A stretch of 64,000 bases of DNA from Aquabacter sp. L1I39 (GCF_017742835.1 NZ_CP072392.1:3222387-3286386); one strand, 5' to 3'. Counted from the first letter of the stretch, positions 1-8,895 are shown. A program made the numbers and translations. The notes: generated from the letters alone by a model not told the origin.

Positions 1-2
1 TC

Positions 3-71
3 GAGGTGACCAACACCTACCAGCAGGGCTTCTGGGAGAAGCAGGGCTTCAACTGGTTCTCCGGCCTGTGA
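3..71 (+). CDS. C-terminal end of an unidentified protein (gene cut by window edge)
   Basis: An open frame runs in from the left edge and stops with TGA at 69-71, giving a 22-residue tail rich in aromatic residues that ends NWFSGL. The family cannot be recognised from so little sequence. It lies 34 bases upstream of the following membrane-protein gene on the same strand, so the two may be co-transcribed. The frame is assigned only because it fits a stop just before the next start; it could be wrong. Confidence 0.4.
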   Translation, partial: EVTNTYQQGFWEKQGFNWFSGL

Positions 72-105
72 GGGACCGCCCTGCGGCCCGGCACGGCCTA
101 AACCC

Positions 106-2073
106 ATGCTGAGCCTGCCGTCCGTCCTCGCGTGCGCCGCCATCGCGCTCGTCCTGTGGGGCGGGCCGGGATGGCTCCTCGCCACGCGCCTGCGGCTGGG
201 GCTCGGGGGGAGCCTTGCGCTTGCGCCCGCGCTCGGCTGGGCGGTGCAGAATGCGCTGGCCTTGCCGATGGCGCAGCTGTTTGGCTTCTCGCCCGCCACG
301 AGCCTTGCCGCCTCGCTGCTGGCCGGCGCGCTGGCGCTTCTTGCTGCCCCGCAGCCGGGGAAGCGGGCGCCCATGGCGCCGTTGCTTCTGTTCGCCGGGG
401 CGGCGGCCCTCGTCGCTTTGCTGGCGGCGGCGGCGGTGTGGCCGAAGGCGGGAGATGGCGGCGTGCTGCTCTCCGCGCCCCTCTTCGATCATTCCAAAGT
501 GGCGCTGATCGATGCCATCCTGCGGGAGGGCGTGCCTCCTGAAGATCCCGTCTATGGCGGTGCGCCGCTCACGGTATCTTATTATTATCTCTGGCATTTC
601 GGCGCTGCCCAACTGGCCGGTCTCGTGGGCGCCACGGGCTGGGCCGCGGATGCGGCGGGAAGCTGGTTCACCGCCTTTGCCGCGCTCTGCCTCATGGGCG
701 GGCTGGCGGCGCGCCTACGGCCGGGACGGCTCGCGCCAGGCCTGGTGCTGGTGGCCGCCCTCTCCGGTTCGCTTCGCCCCGCGCTGGCGGCGTTCGTGGG
801 GCAGGCGGTCCTCGACAAGGTGCTGGAACCGGCGAGCGGTCTGGCGGGGTGGCTGTTCCAGGTGAGCTGGAGCCCCCATCACGTGATGGCCGCCTGTTGC
901 GCGGTGCTCGTGCTCGGCCTGTTCCAGCGCCTCGCCGGCCGCGCGGGTCGGCCGGAGACCCTTCTGGTGGGTCTTGTGCTCGCGCTGGTCCTGGCGGCGG
1001 GCTTCCAGGCCTCGCTCTGGGTGGGCGGCATCATGCTGGCGCTGGCCGGAGGCGCGGTTGTGCTGGCGCTTCTGCGCGGATTGCCGCCCCGGCGGCGGCT
1101 GGCCTTTCTGGCACTGTGCCTTGGCGCGGCGCTGCTCGCTTTGGGGCTGAGCGCCCCCCTGCTGCACGCCCAGGCCGAAGCCGCGGCGGCGCGTGGCGGC
1201 GGGGTGCCGCTGGCGCTCGGCTTTTATCCGGTGCTGGCGCCCGATCTGCCGCATGCCGTGCGCCAGCTTCTTGATGTGCCGGCCTATTGGCTCGTCTTCC
1301 TGCCGCTGGAACTGCCTCTGGTCTTCTTGCCCGGCGCCCTCTGGCTGCTGCGCGGCCGGGGGGAGGACGCGCGCTTCACCCGCCTGCTGGCCCTGTTCGC
1401 CTTCGTCAGTCTTGCGGGCGGCTGGGTGCTGGTGAGCACGGCGGGGGAGAATAACGATCTGGGCTGGCGCGCCGTGCTGCCGGGGCTTCTCATCCTTATC
1501 CCGGCCGCTGCCGCGCAGGCGGCGGAGTGGATCGCCCGGCGGGCCCGCGCACGGCTGGTGGCGCTCGCGGTGGCGACGGCGGCGGGTCTTGCCGGCGGTG
1601 CCGTGGTCGGGGCGGGGAATCTGCGCGGGGTGCCGTCCCCTTCGGCGCAGGATTTCGCGCGCGCTCCCGACCTCTGGGCGGCGGTGCGCCGCCATGCGGG
1701 GCCGCAGGACCGGGTGGCCAACAATCCCGCTGCGTTCGCGGACATGACCCCTTGGCCCGTAAACATCTCCTGGGCGCTGCTGTCGAACCGACCCTCCTGC
1801 TTTGCGGGCAACGAACTGGCTCTGGCCTTCGCGCCTCTTTCGCCGCAGGCGCGGGCGGAGCTGACGGACCTGTTCGCGCGCGTCTTCGCCGGCACGCCGC
1901 AGGCGGACGACGTGGCGGCGATGGTGCATCGCCTCAATTGCCGGGTGCTGGTGGTGACGCCTCGGGATGGGGCCTGGGAGAACGATCCGTTCCGGGGCGC
2001 GCCGGCGCTGCGCCTCGCGGAAGAGGCGCCCGGCCGCTGGCGCATCTATGTGGCCGAGGGGTCAGGACAGTGA
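106..2073 (+). CDS. Large polytopic membrane protein, YYY/DUF2298-like, possible GT-C glycosyltransferase
   Basis: A 655-residue protein made mostly of hydrophobic helices (about a dozen or more segments between residues 1 and 500) followed by a more polar C-terminal domain of about 150 residues. Around residues 144-161 it carries PPEDPVYGGAP followed by SYYYLWHF, which resembles the acidic loop and YYY motif of DUF2298-type membrane proteins thought to be GT-C-fold sugar transferases using lipid-linked donors. That assignment is inference from the motif. The gene converges on, and overlaps by 12 bases, a minus-strand operon with a glycosyltransferase, a sugar epimerase and a small carrier, which supports a role in surface polysaccharide or lipid-linked sugar metabolism. 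ATG at 106 is the first sensible start; no clear Shine-Dalgarno is visible. Confidence 0.75.
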   Translation: MLSLPSVLACAAIALVLWGGPGWLLATRLRLGLGGSLALAPALGWAVQNALALPMAQLFGFSPATSLAASLLAGALALLAAPQPGKRAPMAPLLLFAGAAALVALLAAAAVWPKAGDGGVLLSAPLFDHSKVALIDAILREGVPPEDPVYGGAPLTVSYYYLWHFGAAQLAGLVGATGWAADAAGSWFTAFAALCLMGGLAARLRPGRLAPGLVLVAALSGSLRPALAAFVGQAVLDKVLEPASGLAGWLFQVSWSPHHVMAACCAVLVLGLFQRLAGRAGRPETLLVGLVLALVLAAGFQASLWVGGIMLALAGGAVVLALLRGLPPRRRLAFLALCLGAALLALGLSAPLLHAQAEAAAARGGGVPLALGFYPVLAPDLPHAVRQLLDVPAYWLVFLPLELPLVFLPGALWLLRGRGEDARFTRLLALFAFVSLAGGWVLVSTAGENNDLGWRAVLPGLLILIPAAAAQAAEWIARRARARLVALAVATAAGLAGGAVVGAGNLRGVPSPSAQDFARAPDLWAAVRRHAGPQDRVANNPAAFADMTPWPVNISWALLSNRPSCFAGNELALAFAPLSPQARAELTDLFARVFAGTPQADDVAAMVHRLNCRVLVVTPRDGAWENDPFRGAPALRLAEEAPGRWRIYVAEGSGQ

Positions 2074-2421
2074 CAGCACCACCACGCCGGCGACGATGAG
2101 CGCCGTTCCAGCGATCCGAGCCGGCGGCATGGGTTCGCCCAGCACAAAAGTCCCCGCCAGCGCCACCATCACGAAGCCGAGGCCGAGGAACGGATAGGCG
2201 AAGGAGACATCCACCTCCCGCAGCACCCGCAGCCAGATGAGCAGGCTGAGGCCGTAGCAGGCGAGCCCCGCCAGGATGCCCGGCCGCAGCACGAACAGCG
2301 CCAGCGCGGCAAGCCCGCTCTCGGCCTGGGGCACGCGAGCCCCCCAGCGCAGGAGCACCTGTGCCGAGGCATTGAGCACGACGCTCGACAGGATCAGCGC
2401 CAGCGCGCCGGGCAGGCTCAT
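2062..2421 (-). CDS. SMR/EamA-type small membrane carrier (ArnF-like)
   Basis: The 119-residue protein has four predicted transmembrane helices and the general look of the small multidrug resistance/EamA half-size family (start MSLPGALALIL, a VLLRWG element in helix 1, a LGEP loop before the last helix). ArnE/ArnF relatives of this size flip undecaprenyl-phosphate-linked sugars across the inner membrane, and the neighbouring sugar epimerase and glycosyltransferase make that role more likely than drug efflux; this is inference. Its ATG overlaps the epimerase stop codon (ATGA), so it is translationally coupled. Its 3' end overlaps the convergent membrane-protein gene by 12 bases. Confidence 0.75.
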   Translation of the reverse strand: MSLPGALALILSSVVLNASAQVLLRWGARVPQAESGLAALALFVLRPGILAGLACYGLSLLIWLRVLREVDVSFAYPFLGLGFVMVALAGTFVLGEPMPPARIAGTALIVAGVVVLSLS

Positions 2422-3482
2422 GAGGCGCGCCGGGTGGGTGCCGCGCGCGCGCGGGCCTCCGCCGCGAAGGCGGCGATGCCGGCGGCGAAATCCTCCTGCG
2501 GCCGCCAGCCCAGATCCTCCCGCAGCCGGCGGGAATCGGCGGTGATGTGGCGGACATCCCCCAGCCGGAAGCCGCCGGTGATGACCGGGCGCGGGCCGGC
2601 AAGGGCGGTGGCGAGGGCGTCCGCCATCTCGCCCACGGTGCGCGGCGTGCCCGATCCCACATTGAAGGCGGCAACGCCCGCCTCATGCCGCTCCAGGGCC
2701 GCCACCGTGGCGGAGGCCACGTCGCGCACATGCACGAAGTCGCGCCGCTGGCCGCCATCCTCGAACACGCGCGGCGCCTCGCCCTTGAGCAAGGCCGAGG
2801 CGAAGAGGGAGGCCACCCCCGCATAGGGCGTGTCCTGCGGCATGCCCGGCCCATAGACATTGTGATAGCGCAGCGCCGCCACGCTGCCTTGGGTCATGCG
2901 CGCCCAATTGGCGGCGTAAAGCTCCTGCGCCATCTTGGAGGTGGCATAGGCGTTGCGCGGATCAAACGGGGTTGCCTCATCCACCAGGCGATGCGCCAGC
3001 GGGCGGGCGCAATGGGGGCAGCGGGGCTCGAAGCGGCCGGCGGCAAGGTCTTCCGGCCGGCGGGGCGCGGGGGTGACGGCGCCATGCTCGGCGCAGTCCG
3101 CCTGCCCCTCCCCATAGACAACCATGGAGCTGGCCAGCACCAGCCGGGGCACGTTCCGCCGGGCCATGGCCGCGAGCAGGATGGCGGTGCCCGTATCGTT
3201 GGTGCCGGCATAATCGGGCATGTCGTCGAGGCTCACCCCGAGCCCCACCTTCGCGGCCAGATGCACCACCGCATCGACCCCCTCCAGGGCCTCCATCACC
3301 AGGGCGGGATTGCGCACATCGCCTCTGAAGAAGGCGACGCCCGCGGGCGGACGCCAGTCGCCGGAGCGGTGCACGTCGGCGCGCAGGCTGTCGAGGACGC
3401 GCACCTCGTGCCCATTGCGCAGCAGCGCGGCGAGCACATGGGTGCCGATGAAGCCGGCGCCGCCGGTGAGCAGGATGGTCAT
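2418..3482 (-). CDS. NAD-dependent sugar epimerase/dehydratase with CxxC (zinc-ribbon-like) insertion
   Basis: An extended SDR of 354 residues acting on nucleotide sugars. The nucleotide-binding GGAGFIG is at residues 7-13 and the catalytic Tyr/Lys pair is in NAYATSK (Tyr179, Lys183). Between the third and fourth structural thirds is an insertion (about residues 128-165) with Cys130, His133 and a CPHC at 155-158, which could bind zinc; I recall similar insertions in one epimerase subfamily but cannot verify it here. The start overlaps the stop of the upstream GT2 gene by ATGA, and its own stop overlaps the small carrier start. The exact sugar substrate cannot be told. Confidence 0.88.
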   Translation of the reverse strand: MTILLTGGAGFIGTHVLAALLRNGHEVRVLDSLRADVHRSGDWRPPAGVAFFRGDVRNPALVMEALEGVDAVVHLAAKVGLGVSLDDMPDYAGTNDTGTAILLAAMARRNVPRLVLASSMVVYGEGQADCAEHGAVTPAPRRPEDLAAGRFEPRCPHCARPLAHRLVDEATPFDPRNAYATSKMAQELYAANWARMTQGSVAALRYHNVYGPGMPQDTPYAGVASLFASALLKGEAPRVFEDGGQRRDFVHVRDVASATVAALERHEAGVAAFNVGSGTPRTVGEMADALATALAGPRPVITGGFRLGDVRHITADSRRLREDLGWRPQEDFAAGIAAFAAEARARAAPTRRAS

Positions 3483-4228
3483 GGCGAAGTCCTCGGGAGG
3501 GGAGCGGGGGGCGCGGGCGTGCGGCGCAAGGTGAGGGCCAGCCGCAGGAAGGTGAGGGTGATGCGCATGGCGGCGTTCAGGCCCGCCACCAGATTGCCGG
3601 ACACCTTGGAGACTCCGCCCCGCCGGCAGCGATGGTCCACCGGCACCTCCAGGCAGACGAGGCCGAAGGCGGCGGCACGCATCTGCATTTCCAGGTTCCA
3701 GCCATAGGTTTCCTCACCCATGCCCAAGGCGGCGAGGCGGTCGGCGCGGATGGCGCGCAGCGGCGACATGTCGGTGAAGCGCACCCCATAGGCCGCGCGG
3801 AGCATCACCCCCGCCAGGCGCCCCGCCACCAGCTGCTGGGCCGTCAGGCTGCCCGCCTCGCGATGGCCGCGCAGCCGCGAGCCCATGACGAAGTCGGCGG
3901 TGCCGGCAATCACCGGCCCGGCCACGTCCCCAAGGAAGCCGGGCACGTCGCTGCCATCCCCATCCAGGAAGCACAGGACCGGCGTGGCGGCGGGCGCCGC
4001 CTTCGCCCCCGCCGCGCAGGCCCGGCCATAGCCGCGCTCCGGCGCCGCCACCACCCGCGCCCCCGCCGCGCGGGCTTCGTCCGCCGTGTGGTCGGTGGAC
4101 CCATTGTCCACCACGACCACGGCGCCGACCCCCTCCGCCAGCACCTCGCGCACCACCGCGCCGATGGCCTCTTCCTCGTTCAGGCAGGGGATGATGACGG
4201 CCACAGAAGACAGATCCACCCGCGCCAT
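3479..4228 (-). CDS. Family 2 glycosyltransferase (dolichol-phosphate-mannose-synthase-like)
   Basis: A GT-A-fold transferase of 249 residues. The N-terminus contains VIIPCLNEEEAIG and VDNGSTDHT, the usual nucleotide-sugar binding start of GT2 proteins; the metal-binding acidic motif is in FLDGDGSD near residues 90-97. There are no C-terminal membrane helices, so it probably transfers sugar to a polyprenyl phosphate or another acceptor at the inner face of the membrane. ATG 4228 gives a TGATG junction with the upstream gene; GTG at 4231 is an alternative start. It is the second gene of a four-gene overlapping operon. Confidence 0.88.
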   Translation of the reverse strand: MARVDLSSVAVIIPCLNEEEAIGAVVREVLAEGVGAVVVVDNGSTDHTADEARAAGARVVAAPERGYGRACAAGAKAAPAATPVLCFLDGDGSDVPGFLGDVAGPVIAGTADFVMGSRLRGHREAGSLTAQQLVAGRLAGVMLRAAYGVRFTDMSPLRAIRADRLAALGMGEETYGWNLEMQMRAAAFGLVCLEVPVDHRCRRGGVSKVSGNLVAGLNAAMRITLTFLRLALTLRRTPAPPAPLPRTSP

Positions 4229-4944
4229 CACGCCGCCTCCCGGCCCGCTTGGCGGGCGGCGAGGAAGGCGGCGGTGGCGGGGGCCGGCGCGCCGGCATGG
4301 CGCAGCGCCTCGGGCAGGGGGCGGCCGGCGAGGTCATCCTCCAGCAGGGCATAGGTCGCCGCATCGTCCACGTCGTACCAGGGGGCGAGGACGCGCACCG
4401 GCAGGCCGATGGCTTCCGCGCGGGTGAGCGTCTCCGCCAGCACCGTCTCGGTGCTCCAGGCGATGTCGGCGAACAGGCGCGGCTCGCGATAACTCAGGCC
4501 GATGAAGGTGTAGCCGCCATCAAGGGCCGGCCCCACCACCACCGGCGCGCCCTCTTCCAGCGCTGCCATTGCCTCGCGCAGCAAAGCGGCGGGCAAGGTG
4601 GGGCTATCGGAATTGATGAGGATCGCGCCCCCATGGCCGGCGGCGAGAAGATCGGCCACCCCCCGGTCGAGGCGTGCGCCCAGGTCGCCCTCGCCTTGCG
4701 GCACGAGGCCCACCCCCTCCGGCAGCAAGGCGCGCAAGGCCGCCTCGCTGCCCACCGGCGTATAGACCGCATAGGCTCGCGCCCGTCCCTCAGCTTCCAG
4801 GCTGGCCAGCGTCCGGGAGAGGTCGCGGATGAAGCAGGCGGAGAGAGCGGCGCACGCCTCCGGCGCCAGAGGCGGGGAGAGGCGGGTTTTGGACGCGCCC
4901 GGCCGGGGCGTCTTGCAGAGGATGGCGAGGGCGATGGTGGACAT
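4228..4944 (-). CDS. TIGR04282/DUF2064 family glycosyltransferase-like protein
   Basis: The 238-residue protein matches the TIGR04282 (arsenosugar biosynthesis glycosyltransferase-like, DUF2064) pattern: an N-terminal ILCKTPRPGASKTRL, a central LINSDSPTLP, and VVGPALDGGYTFIGL. The family adopts a nucleotidyltransferase/GT-A fold. A true role in arsenosugar synthesis is not supported because no arsenic genes are nearby; coupling with the GT2 and epimerase genes suggests nucleotide-sugar or glycan work instead. The start is ATG 4944 with a GAGGTGA-like ribosome site that overlaps the stop of the upstream PLP enzyme, 9 bases away. Confidence 0.85.
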   Translation of the reverse strand: MSTIALAILCKTPRPGASKTRLSPPLAPEACAALSACFIRDLSRTLASLEAEGRARAYAVYTPVGSEAALRALLPEGVGLVPQGEGDLGARLDRGVADLLAAGHGGAILINSDSPTLPAALLREAMAALEEGAPVVVGPALDGGYTFIGLSYREPRLFADIAWSTETVLAETLTRAEAIGLPVRVLAPWYDVDDAATYALLEDDLAGRPLPEALRHAGAPAPATAAFLAARQAGREAA

Positions 4945-4953
4945 CGTGTCACC

Positions 4954-6132
4954 TCATCGGGTTGGACGGGAGGGGAAGTCGGGCAGGAGATGATCGAGCG
5001 CCTGCGCCAAGTCGTGGAACAGGTCGTCGGGGTCTTCGAGGCCCACGGACAGGCGCAAGAGATCGTCGGGACAGGGCGAGCCCGGCCCTTCGATGGAGGC
5101 GCGGTGCTCGATCAAGCTCTCGGATCCGCCAAAGGACGTGGCGCGATGCCAGAGCCGCACGCGCCCTGCCGCCGCGATGGCCGCCGCGGCCCCCTCTTTC
5201 ACCCGCACGGAGATCATGCCGCCAAAGCCCCCCGTCATCTGCCGCGCGGCGATGGCGTGGCCGGGATGCTCGGTGAGGCCGGGATAAAGCACATCCGACA
5301 AGGCGGGATGGAAGGTGAGGCGCACGGCGAGGCGCGCCGCGCTGCGGCTCTGTTCGCGCACCCGCAGGTCCAGCGTGCGCAGGCCGCGCATGAGAAGCCA
5401 GGCCTCGAACGGGCCGAGCACGGCGCCATGATGCTCCCGCACCTGCCGGATGCGGCGCCACAGATCGCTCTCGCCGGCGGTGGCGAGCACGCCGGCGATC
5501 ACGTCGGAATGGCCGTTCAGATATTTGGTGGCCGAATGCATGACGAGGTCGGCGCCAAAATCCAGGGGGCGGCTCAGCACCGGGGTGGCCACCGTGGAAT
5601 CCGCGCACAAAAGCGCGCCGGCCCGGTGGGCGATATCAGCCACGGCGGCGATGTCGGTGAGGGTCCACAAGGGATTGCTGGGCGTCTCGATCCAGACGAG
5701 GCCCGTCTCGCCGGGCCGCACGGCGGCGCGCACCGCGTCGAGATCGGCCATGTCCACGAAGGTGACCCGATGGCCATAGCGCGCGGCCTCGGTGAGCCAT
5801 TGCTTGAAGCCGAAATACATGTCGCGCGGGGCCACCACATGGGTGGGGGCAAGGGCGAGGAAGACGGTGGTGGCCGCCGCCATGCCGGAGGTGAAGAGCA
5901 GCGCCTCGCTCGCCCCTTCCAGCTCCGCCAGCTCGTCCTGCGCCTGCTGGACCGTGGCATTGTCCTTGCGGCCATAGACATGGCCGGTGCGATAGCCGTT
6001 ATCGGCGTCGCGGATATAGGTGGCCGAGACGTCGATGGCCGGCGCCAGCGCCGTCGTCAGCGGGCGCCGGACGGCGCGGGCGCGGGCGGCCAGCGTCCGC
6101 GGCTTGGGGATGAAATGGGGCCGGTCGTCCAT
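4954..6132 (-). CDS. Cys/Met metabolism PLP-dependent enzyme (cystathionine gamma-synthase/beta-lyase family)
   Basis: A fold-type I PLP enzyme of 392 residues. The family signature around the Schiff-base lysine is MHSATKYLNGHSD (Lys203), preceded by a cofactor-phosphate loop FTSGMAAA near residue 80 and a VWIETPSNP segment near 147-155. Members cleave or form C-S bonds of cystathionine, homocysteine or methionine; which reaction this one performs cannot be decided. It is not next to other met genes. It lies 9 bases upstream of the glycan operon and 146 bases downstream of the GntR gene on the same strand, so it may be read from either unit. Confidence 0.85.
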   Translation of the reverse strand: MDDRPHFIPKPRTLAARARAVRRPLTTALAPAIDVSATYIRDADNGYRTGHVYGRKDNATVQQAQDELAELEGASEALLFTSGMAAATTVFLALAPTHVVAPRDMYFGFKQWLTEAARYGHRVTFVDMADLDAVRAAVRPGETGLVWIETPSNPLWTLTDIAAVADIAHRAGALLCADSTVATPVLSRPLDFGADLVMHSATKYLNGHSDVIAGVLATAGESDLWRRIRQVREHHGAVLGPFEAWLLMRGLRTLDLRVREQSRSAARLAVRLTFHPALSDVLYPGLTEHPGHAIAARQMTGGFGGMISVRVKEGAAAAIAAAGRVRLWHRATSFGGSESLIEHRASIEGPGSPCPDDLLRLSVGLEDPDDLFHDLAQALDHLLPDFPSRPTR

Positions 6133-6278
6133 GGTCCGCTTTTGGCTGTGGCGCCCCGCTGGCCGGCCGGGAGAGCCGGCGGCCGTCGGGGGTCACAGGG
6201 CCATACGCGGGCGGTGTGCGACGCGTTACGCGGCGGCGGGGCCGTCGCGTTTTCGTGAACGGTCGGCGGGGCGCGGTC

Positions 6279-7007
6279 TCAGGACCGCCGGGATTTTCCC
6301 GGCGTCTTGGCAGAGGCGGTCTTGGCGCCGGCCTTCCCGGTGGGTTCTGCGGCCAGCGAGGCTTCCAACTGGGCCTTGGTGGCGGCGATGTGCCGCCGCA
6401 TGAGGCGCTCGGCATCATCCGGGCGGCGCTCGGCGATGGCGGCGAGGATCTCCCGGTGCTCCTGGAGCGCGCGGGCGCGCTGGTCCATGTCGCCGGACAC
6501 GCGCTTGAGGCCCACCCGCATCTGGCCTTCCAGGGTCTGGAGCAGGTCATAGAGGCGGCCATTGCCCGATTGCTGGCCGATCACCGCATGGAATTCCGCA
6601 TTGGTGGCGAAATAGGCCTCGGCGTCATTGCCCTCCACCGCGCGGGCCTGCCGCTCCAGGATCTCGTCCAGCAGCGCCATATGGGCATCGTCGATGCGCT
6701 CGGCGCACAGGCGCGCGGAGAGCGCCTCGGCGAACTCGCGCACCTCGTGGATTTCAAGAAGATCGCGCGGCTCGATGGTGACCACCACCACGCCCTTGCG
6801 CGGCTGTTCCACCGCCAAGCCATTGGCGACGAGGTTCAGCACCGCCTCGCGCACGGGGCTGCGGGAGACATCCAGCTGGCGGGAGAGCTCGGGCACGGAG
6901 AGTTGCTGGCCGGGCTTCAGCCCGCCTTCGAAAATGGCTTCCTTCAACGATTCACTCACCGCATCCACCAGCCGCATGGCGGGCCGCAGCTTGGGCAGCT
7001 TGTCCAT
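6279..7007 (-). CDS. GntR-family transcriptional regulator, FCD (FadR-C) type
   Basis: The N-terminal winged helix-turn-helix spans about residues 10-75 (LKEAIFEGGLKPGQQLSVPELS, then LDVSRSPVREAVLNL). The C-terminal all-helical FCD ligand-binding domain (residues 90-215) carries the FHAVIG segment and a C-terminal MRRHI motif that supply histidines for metal and effector binding. A short basic tail follows (AKTASAKTPGKSRRS). The start is supported by TGAGGAACGA directly before ATG. It is the last gene of the operon beginning at 11942 and probably regulates that operon; the effector is unknown. Confidence 0.9.
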   Translation of the reverse strand: MDKLPKLRPAMRLVDAVSESLKEAIFEGGLKPGQQLSVPELSRQLDVSRSPVREAVLNLVANGLAVEQPRKGVVVVTIEPRDLLEIHEVREFAEALSARLCAERIDDAHMALLDEILERQARAVEGNDAEAYFATNAEFHAVIGQQSGNGRLYDLLQTLEGQMRVGLKRVSGDMDQRARALQEHREILAAIAERRPDDAERLMRRHIAATKAQLEASLAAEPTGKAGAKTASAKTPGKSRRS

Positions 7008-7101
7008 TCGTTCCTCAGATCCCTCGCCCGTGAAGCCGTGTTGTCTGTCCGATATAGACCGTCCCGCCGGGGCTTGTCCTCCCGGCGGGAGGGCGCGGGG
7101 C

Positions 7102-8037
7102 CTACTTGAACGTCACCTCGTCGATGCCGGTGACGGCGGTGCGCAAGAAGCCGGTCTGCTTCATGAAATCGGCGAGGCCCTCAATGCCGGCGGTGCTGTC
7201 GGTGAAGTCGGTGTCGGGGTCCTTCAAGAGGGCCATGGCCTCCTCGGCGGTCTGGCGGCCGCCCATCTCCTGCGCCACGATGCGCCCGGCCTCCAGCGGG
7301 TCCTTGGCGATGAGGGCGATGGCGGCGGCGATGGCCCCTTGCAGGGCCGCGATGATGTCCGGGCGCGCGGTGCCGAATTTCTCGGTGGCGAAGGCGATGG
7401 CGAAGGGCAGGGGGCCGAAGGCCTCCTTGCTGTCGGCGATGCGCCGCGCCCCACGCGCCACCGCCTGGGACTGGAAGGGCGGCGAGGACATGTAGCCCGC
7501 GATCTGGTTGGTCACCACCGCCTGCAAGGCGTCGGGATGGGGCATGGCAAGCATGCTGGTGTCCAGCGCCTTGGCATCGCCGAACGCCTGGAGGGCGAGC
7601 TTGCGCAGCACGAAGGCCTGGTTGGTGTCGGGCGCGGGCACAGCGATCTTCTGCCCCGGCTTGAAGTCCTTCACCGACTGGATGGCGGGGTCATTGGTCA
7701 CCAGCCACAGATTGGTGCGGTTGAGCACCGAGACCGCCTTCACCTTGAAGCCCCGGTCGCGGCCCACCAGGAACGGGGCGACGGAGCCCGCGCCCACCTG
7801 CACGTCGCCGGCCAGCATGGCCTCGCGGATGGCGGCGGAGGAGGCGATGGTCTTCCAGTCCATCTCCACCTGCCCCACCTTCGCCTCCACCGGGCGATTG
7901 GCCTTGGCGATGAGCAAGGGGGCATAGGACAGGCCCGGCAGCATGGCCACCGTGACCTTGGTGGCCTCAGCCCGCACCAGAGCGGGGGCGCACAGGGTGC
8001 CGGCGGCGCTGAGCAGGAGGGTTCGGCGCGTGATCAT
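7102..8037 (-). CDS. NitT/TauT-type ABC transporter, periplasmic substrate-binding protein
   Basis: The 311-residue binding protein begins with a Tat-like signal peptide (ITRRTLLLSAAG, cleavage probably after residue 23). The mature part resembles SsuA/TauA/NrtA-type proteins: PLLIAKANRPVE near residue 40, then a two-lobed fold with VPAPDTNQAF in the second lobe. It delivers a small anion or organic compound to the permease encoded 12 bases upstream. The substrate is unknown; proteins of this family take sulfonates, nitrate, pyrimidine precursors or aromatic acids. The operon context (PLP enzyme, RidA, HAD) hints at an amino-acid-like or halogenated compound. Confidence 0.88.
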   Translation of the reverse strand: MITRRTLLLSAAGTLCAPALVRAEATKVTVAMLPGLSYAPLLIAKANRPVEAKVGQVEMDWKTIASSAAIREAMLAGDVQVGAGSVAPFLVGRDRGFKVKAVSVLNRTNLWLVTNDPAIQSVKDFKPGQKIAVPAPDTNQAFVLRKLALQAFGDAKALDTSMLAMPHPDALQAVVTNQIAGYMSSPPFQSQAVARGARRIADSKEAFGPLPFAIAFATEKFGTARPDIIAALQGAIAAAIALIAKDPLEAGRIVAQEMGGRQTAEEAMALLKDPDTDFTDSTAGIEGLADFMKQTGFLRTAVTGIDEVTFK

Positions 8038-8049
8038 GGATCGGGTCCC

Positions 8050-8895
8050 CTATCTGGTCGTTTGGGTCGAGGATTGCTGCTTCATGCCCCAGCGCACGAT
8101 GGTGCGGCGCTCGATGGCGGCGAGGACGAGTTCCAGCGTGATGCCGATGAGGGCCACCGAGATGATCCCGGCAAAGACCTCGTCGGTGCGCAGGAAGTAG
8201 CGGGCGTCATTGAGGAAATTGCCGAGCCCGCTCTTGGCGCCGGAGACCCCGAACACCAGCTCGGCGGCGATGATGGTGCGCCAGCCATAGCCAAGGCCGG
8301 TCTTGATGCCGGTCATGGTGTGGGGCAAGGCGGCGGGAAAGAGCACGTCGGTGATCATCCGCCACCAGCTCAGGCCAATGTTGCGGCCTACATTCACCAG
8401 CGTCTGGTTCACCGTGCGAAAGCCGGTGGAGAGCGCCAGGGTCACCGGCCAGAGCACCGCATTCACCACCACGAAGATCAGCGCATTGACGTTGAGCCCG
8501 AACCAGATGAGCGCGATGGGCAGCATGGCCACCGAGGGCAGCGGGTTCAGCATGGAGGTGAACAGCTCCACCGCATCGTCCGCGAAGGTGGAGACGCGGG
8601 AGAGGACGGTGAAGATGAGCGCCAGCCCCATGCCGATGGCCAGCGACAGGGCCAGCAATTGCAGCGTGGTGAGGGTCGCCTGGGCGAGGCGCCCGGAGGT
8701 CCAGCCCTCCACCAGCGCCTGCCCGACCTGGAGCGGCGGCGGGAAGATGAGCGGGTCGACGCCCGAAAAGCGCGTATAGGCTTCCCACGCCGCGATGAGC
8801 ATAAGGAATTGCAGCGCCCGGCGCAGGGCCACGGGCAAGGCGGCCCAGCGCAGCTTCAGGCGAGGGGCGGGGGCGGCGTCAGTCGCCATGGACAT
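8050..8895 (-). CDS. NitT/TauT-type ABC transporter permease
   Basis: This is a BPD_transp_1 permease of 281 residues with about six transmembrane helices; the EAA-like coupling loop follows the fourth helix (NIGLSWWRMITDVLFPAALP). Its first codons overlap the 3' end of the ATPase gene by 17 bases, indicating coupled translation. ATG 8895 is used; ATG 8889 (MATDAAP) is an equally good in-frame start. It pairs with the ATPase upstream and the binding protein downstream to form one importer. Confidence 0.9.
   Translation of the reverse strand: MSMATDAAPAPRLKLRWAALPVALRRALQFLMLIAAWEAYTRFSGVDPLIFPPPLQVGQALVEGWTSGRLAQATLTTLQLLALSLAIGMGLALIFTVLSRVSTFADDAVELFTSMLNPLPSVAMLPIALIWFGLNVNALIFVVVNAVLWPVTLALSTGFRTVNQTLVNVGRNIGLSWWRMITDVLFPAALPHTMTGIKTGLGYGWRTIIAAELVFGVSGAKSGLGNFLNDARYFLRTDEVFAGIISVALIGITLELVLAAIERRTIVRWGMKQQSSTQTTR

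Noticed and set aside
4249..6258. Long open frame on the plus strand across the DUF2064 and PLP-enzyme genes
   Set aside because: It is the antisense of two convincing minus-strand genes; its translation is Gly/Arg/His-rich with no family motif, as expected in GC-rich DNA.
7008..7101. Weak dyad GTCT...AGAC near 7041 upstream of the GntR gene as a GntR operator
   Set aside because: Only 4 bp of outer arms match; no better than chance, and unlike the heptamers at 11953.
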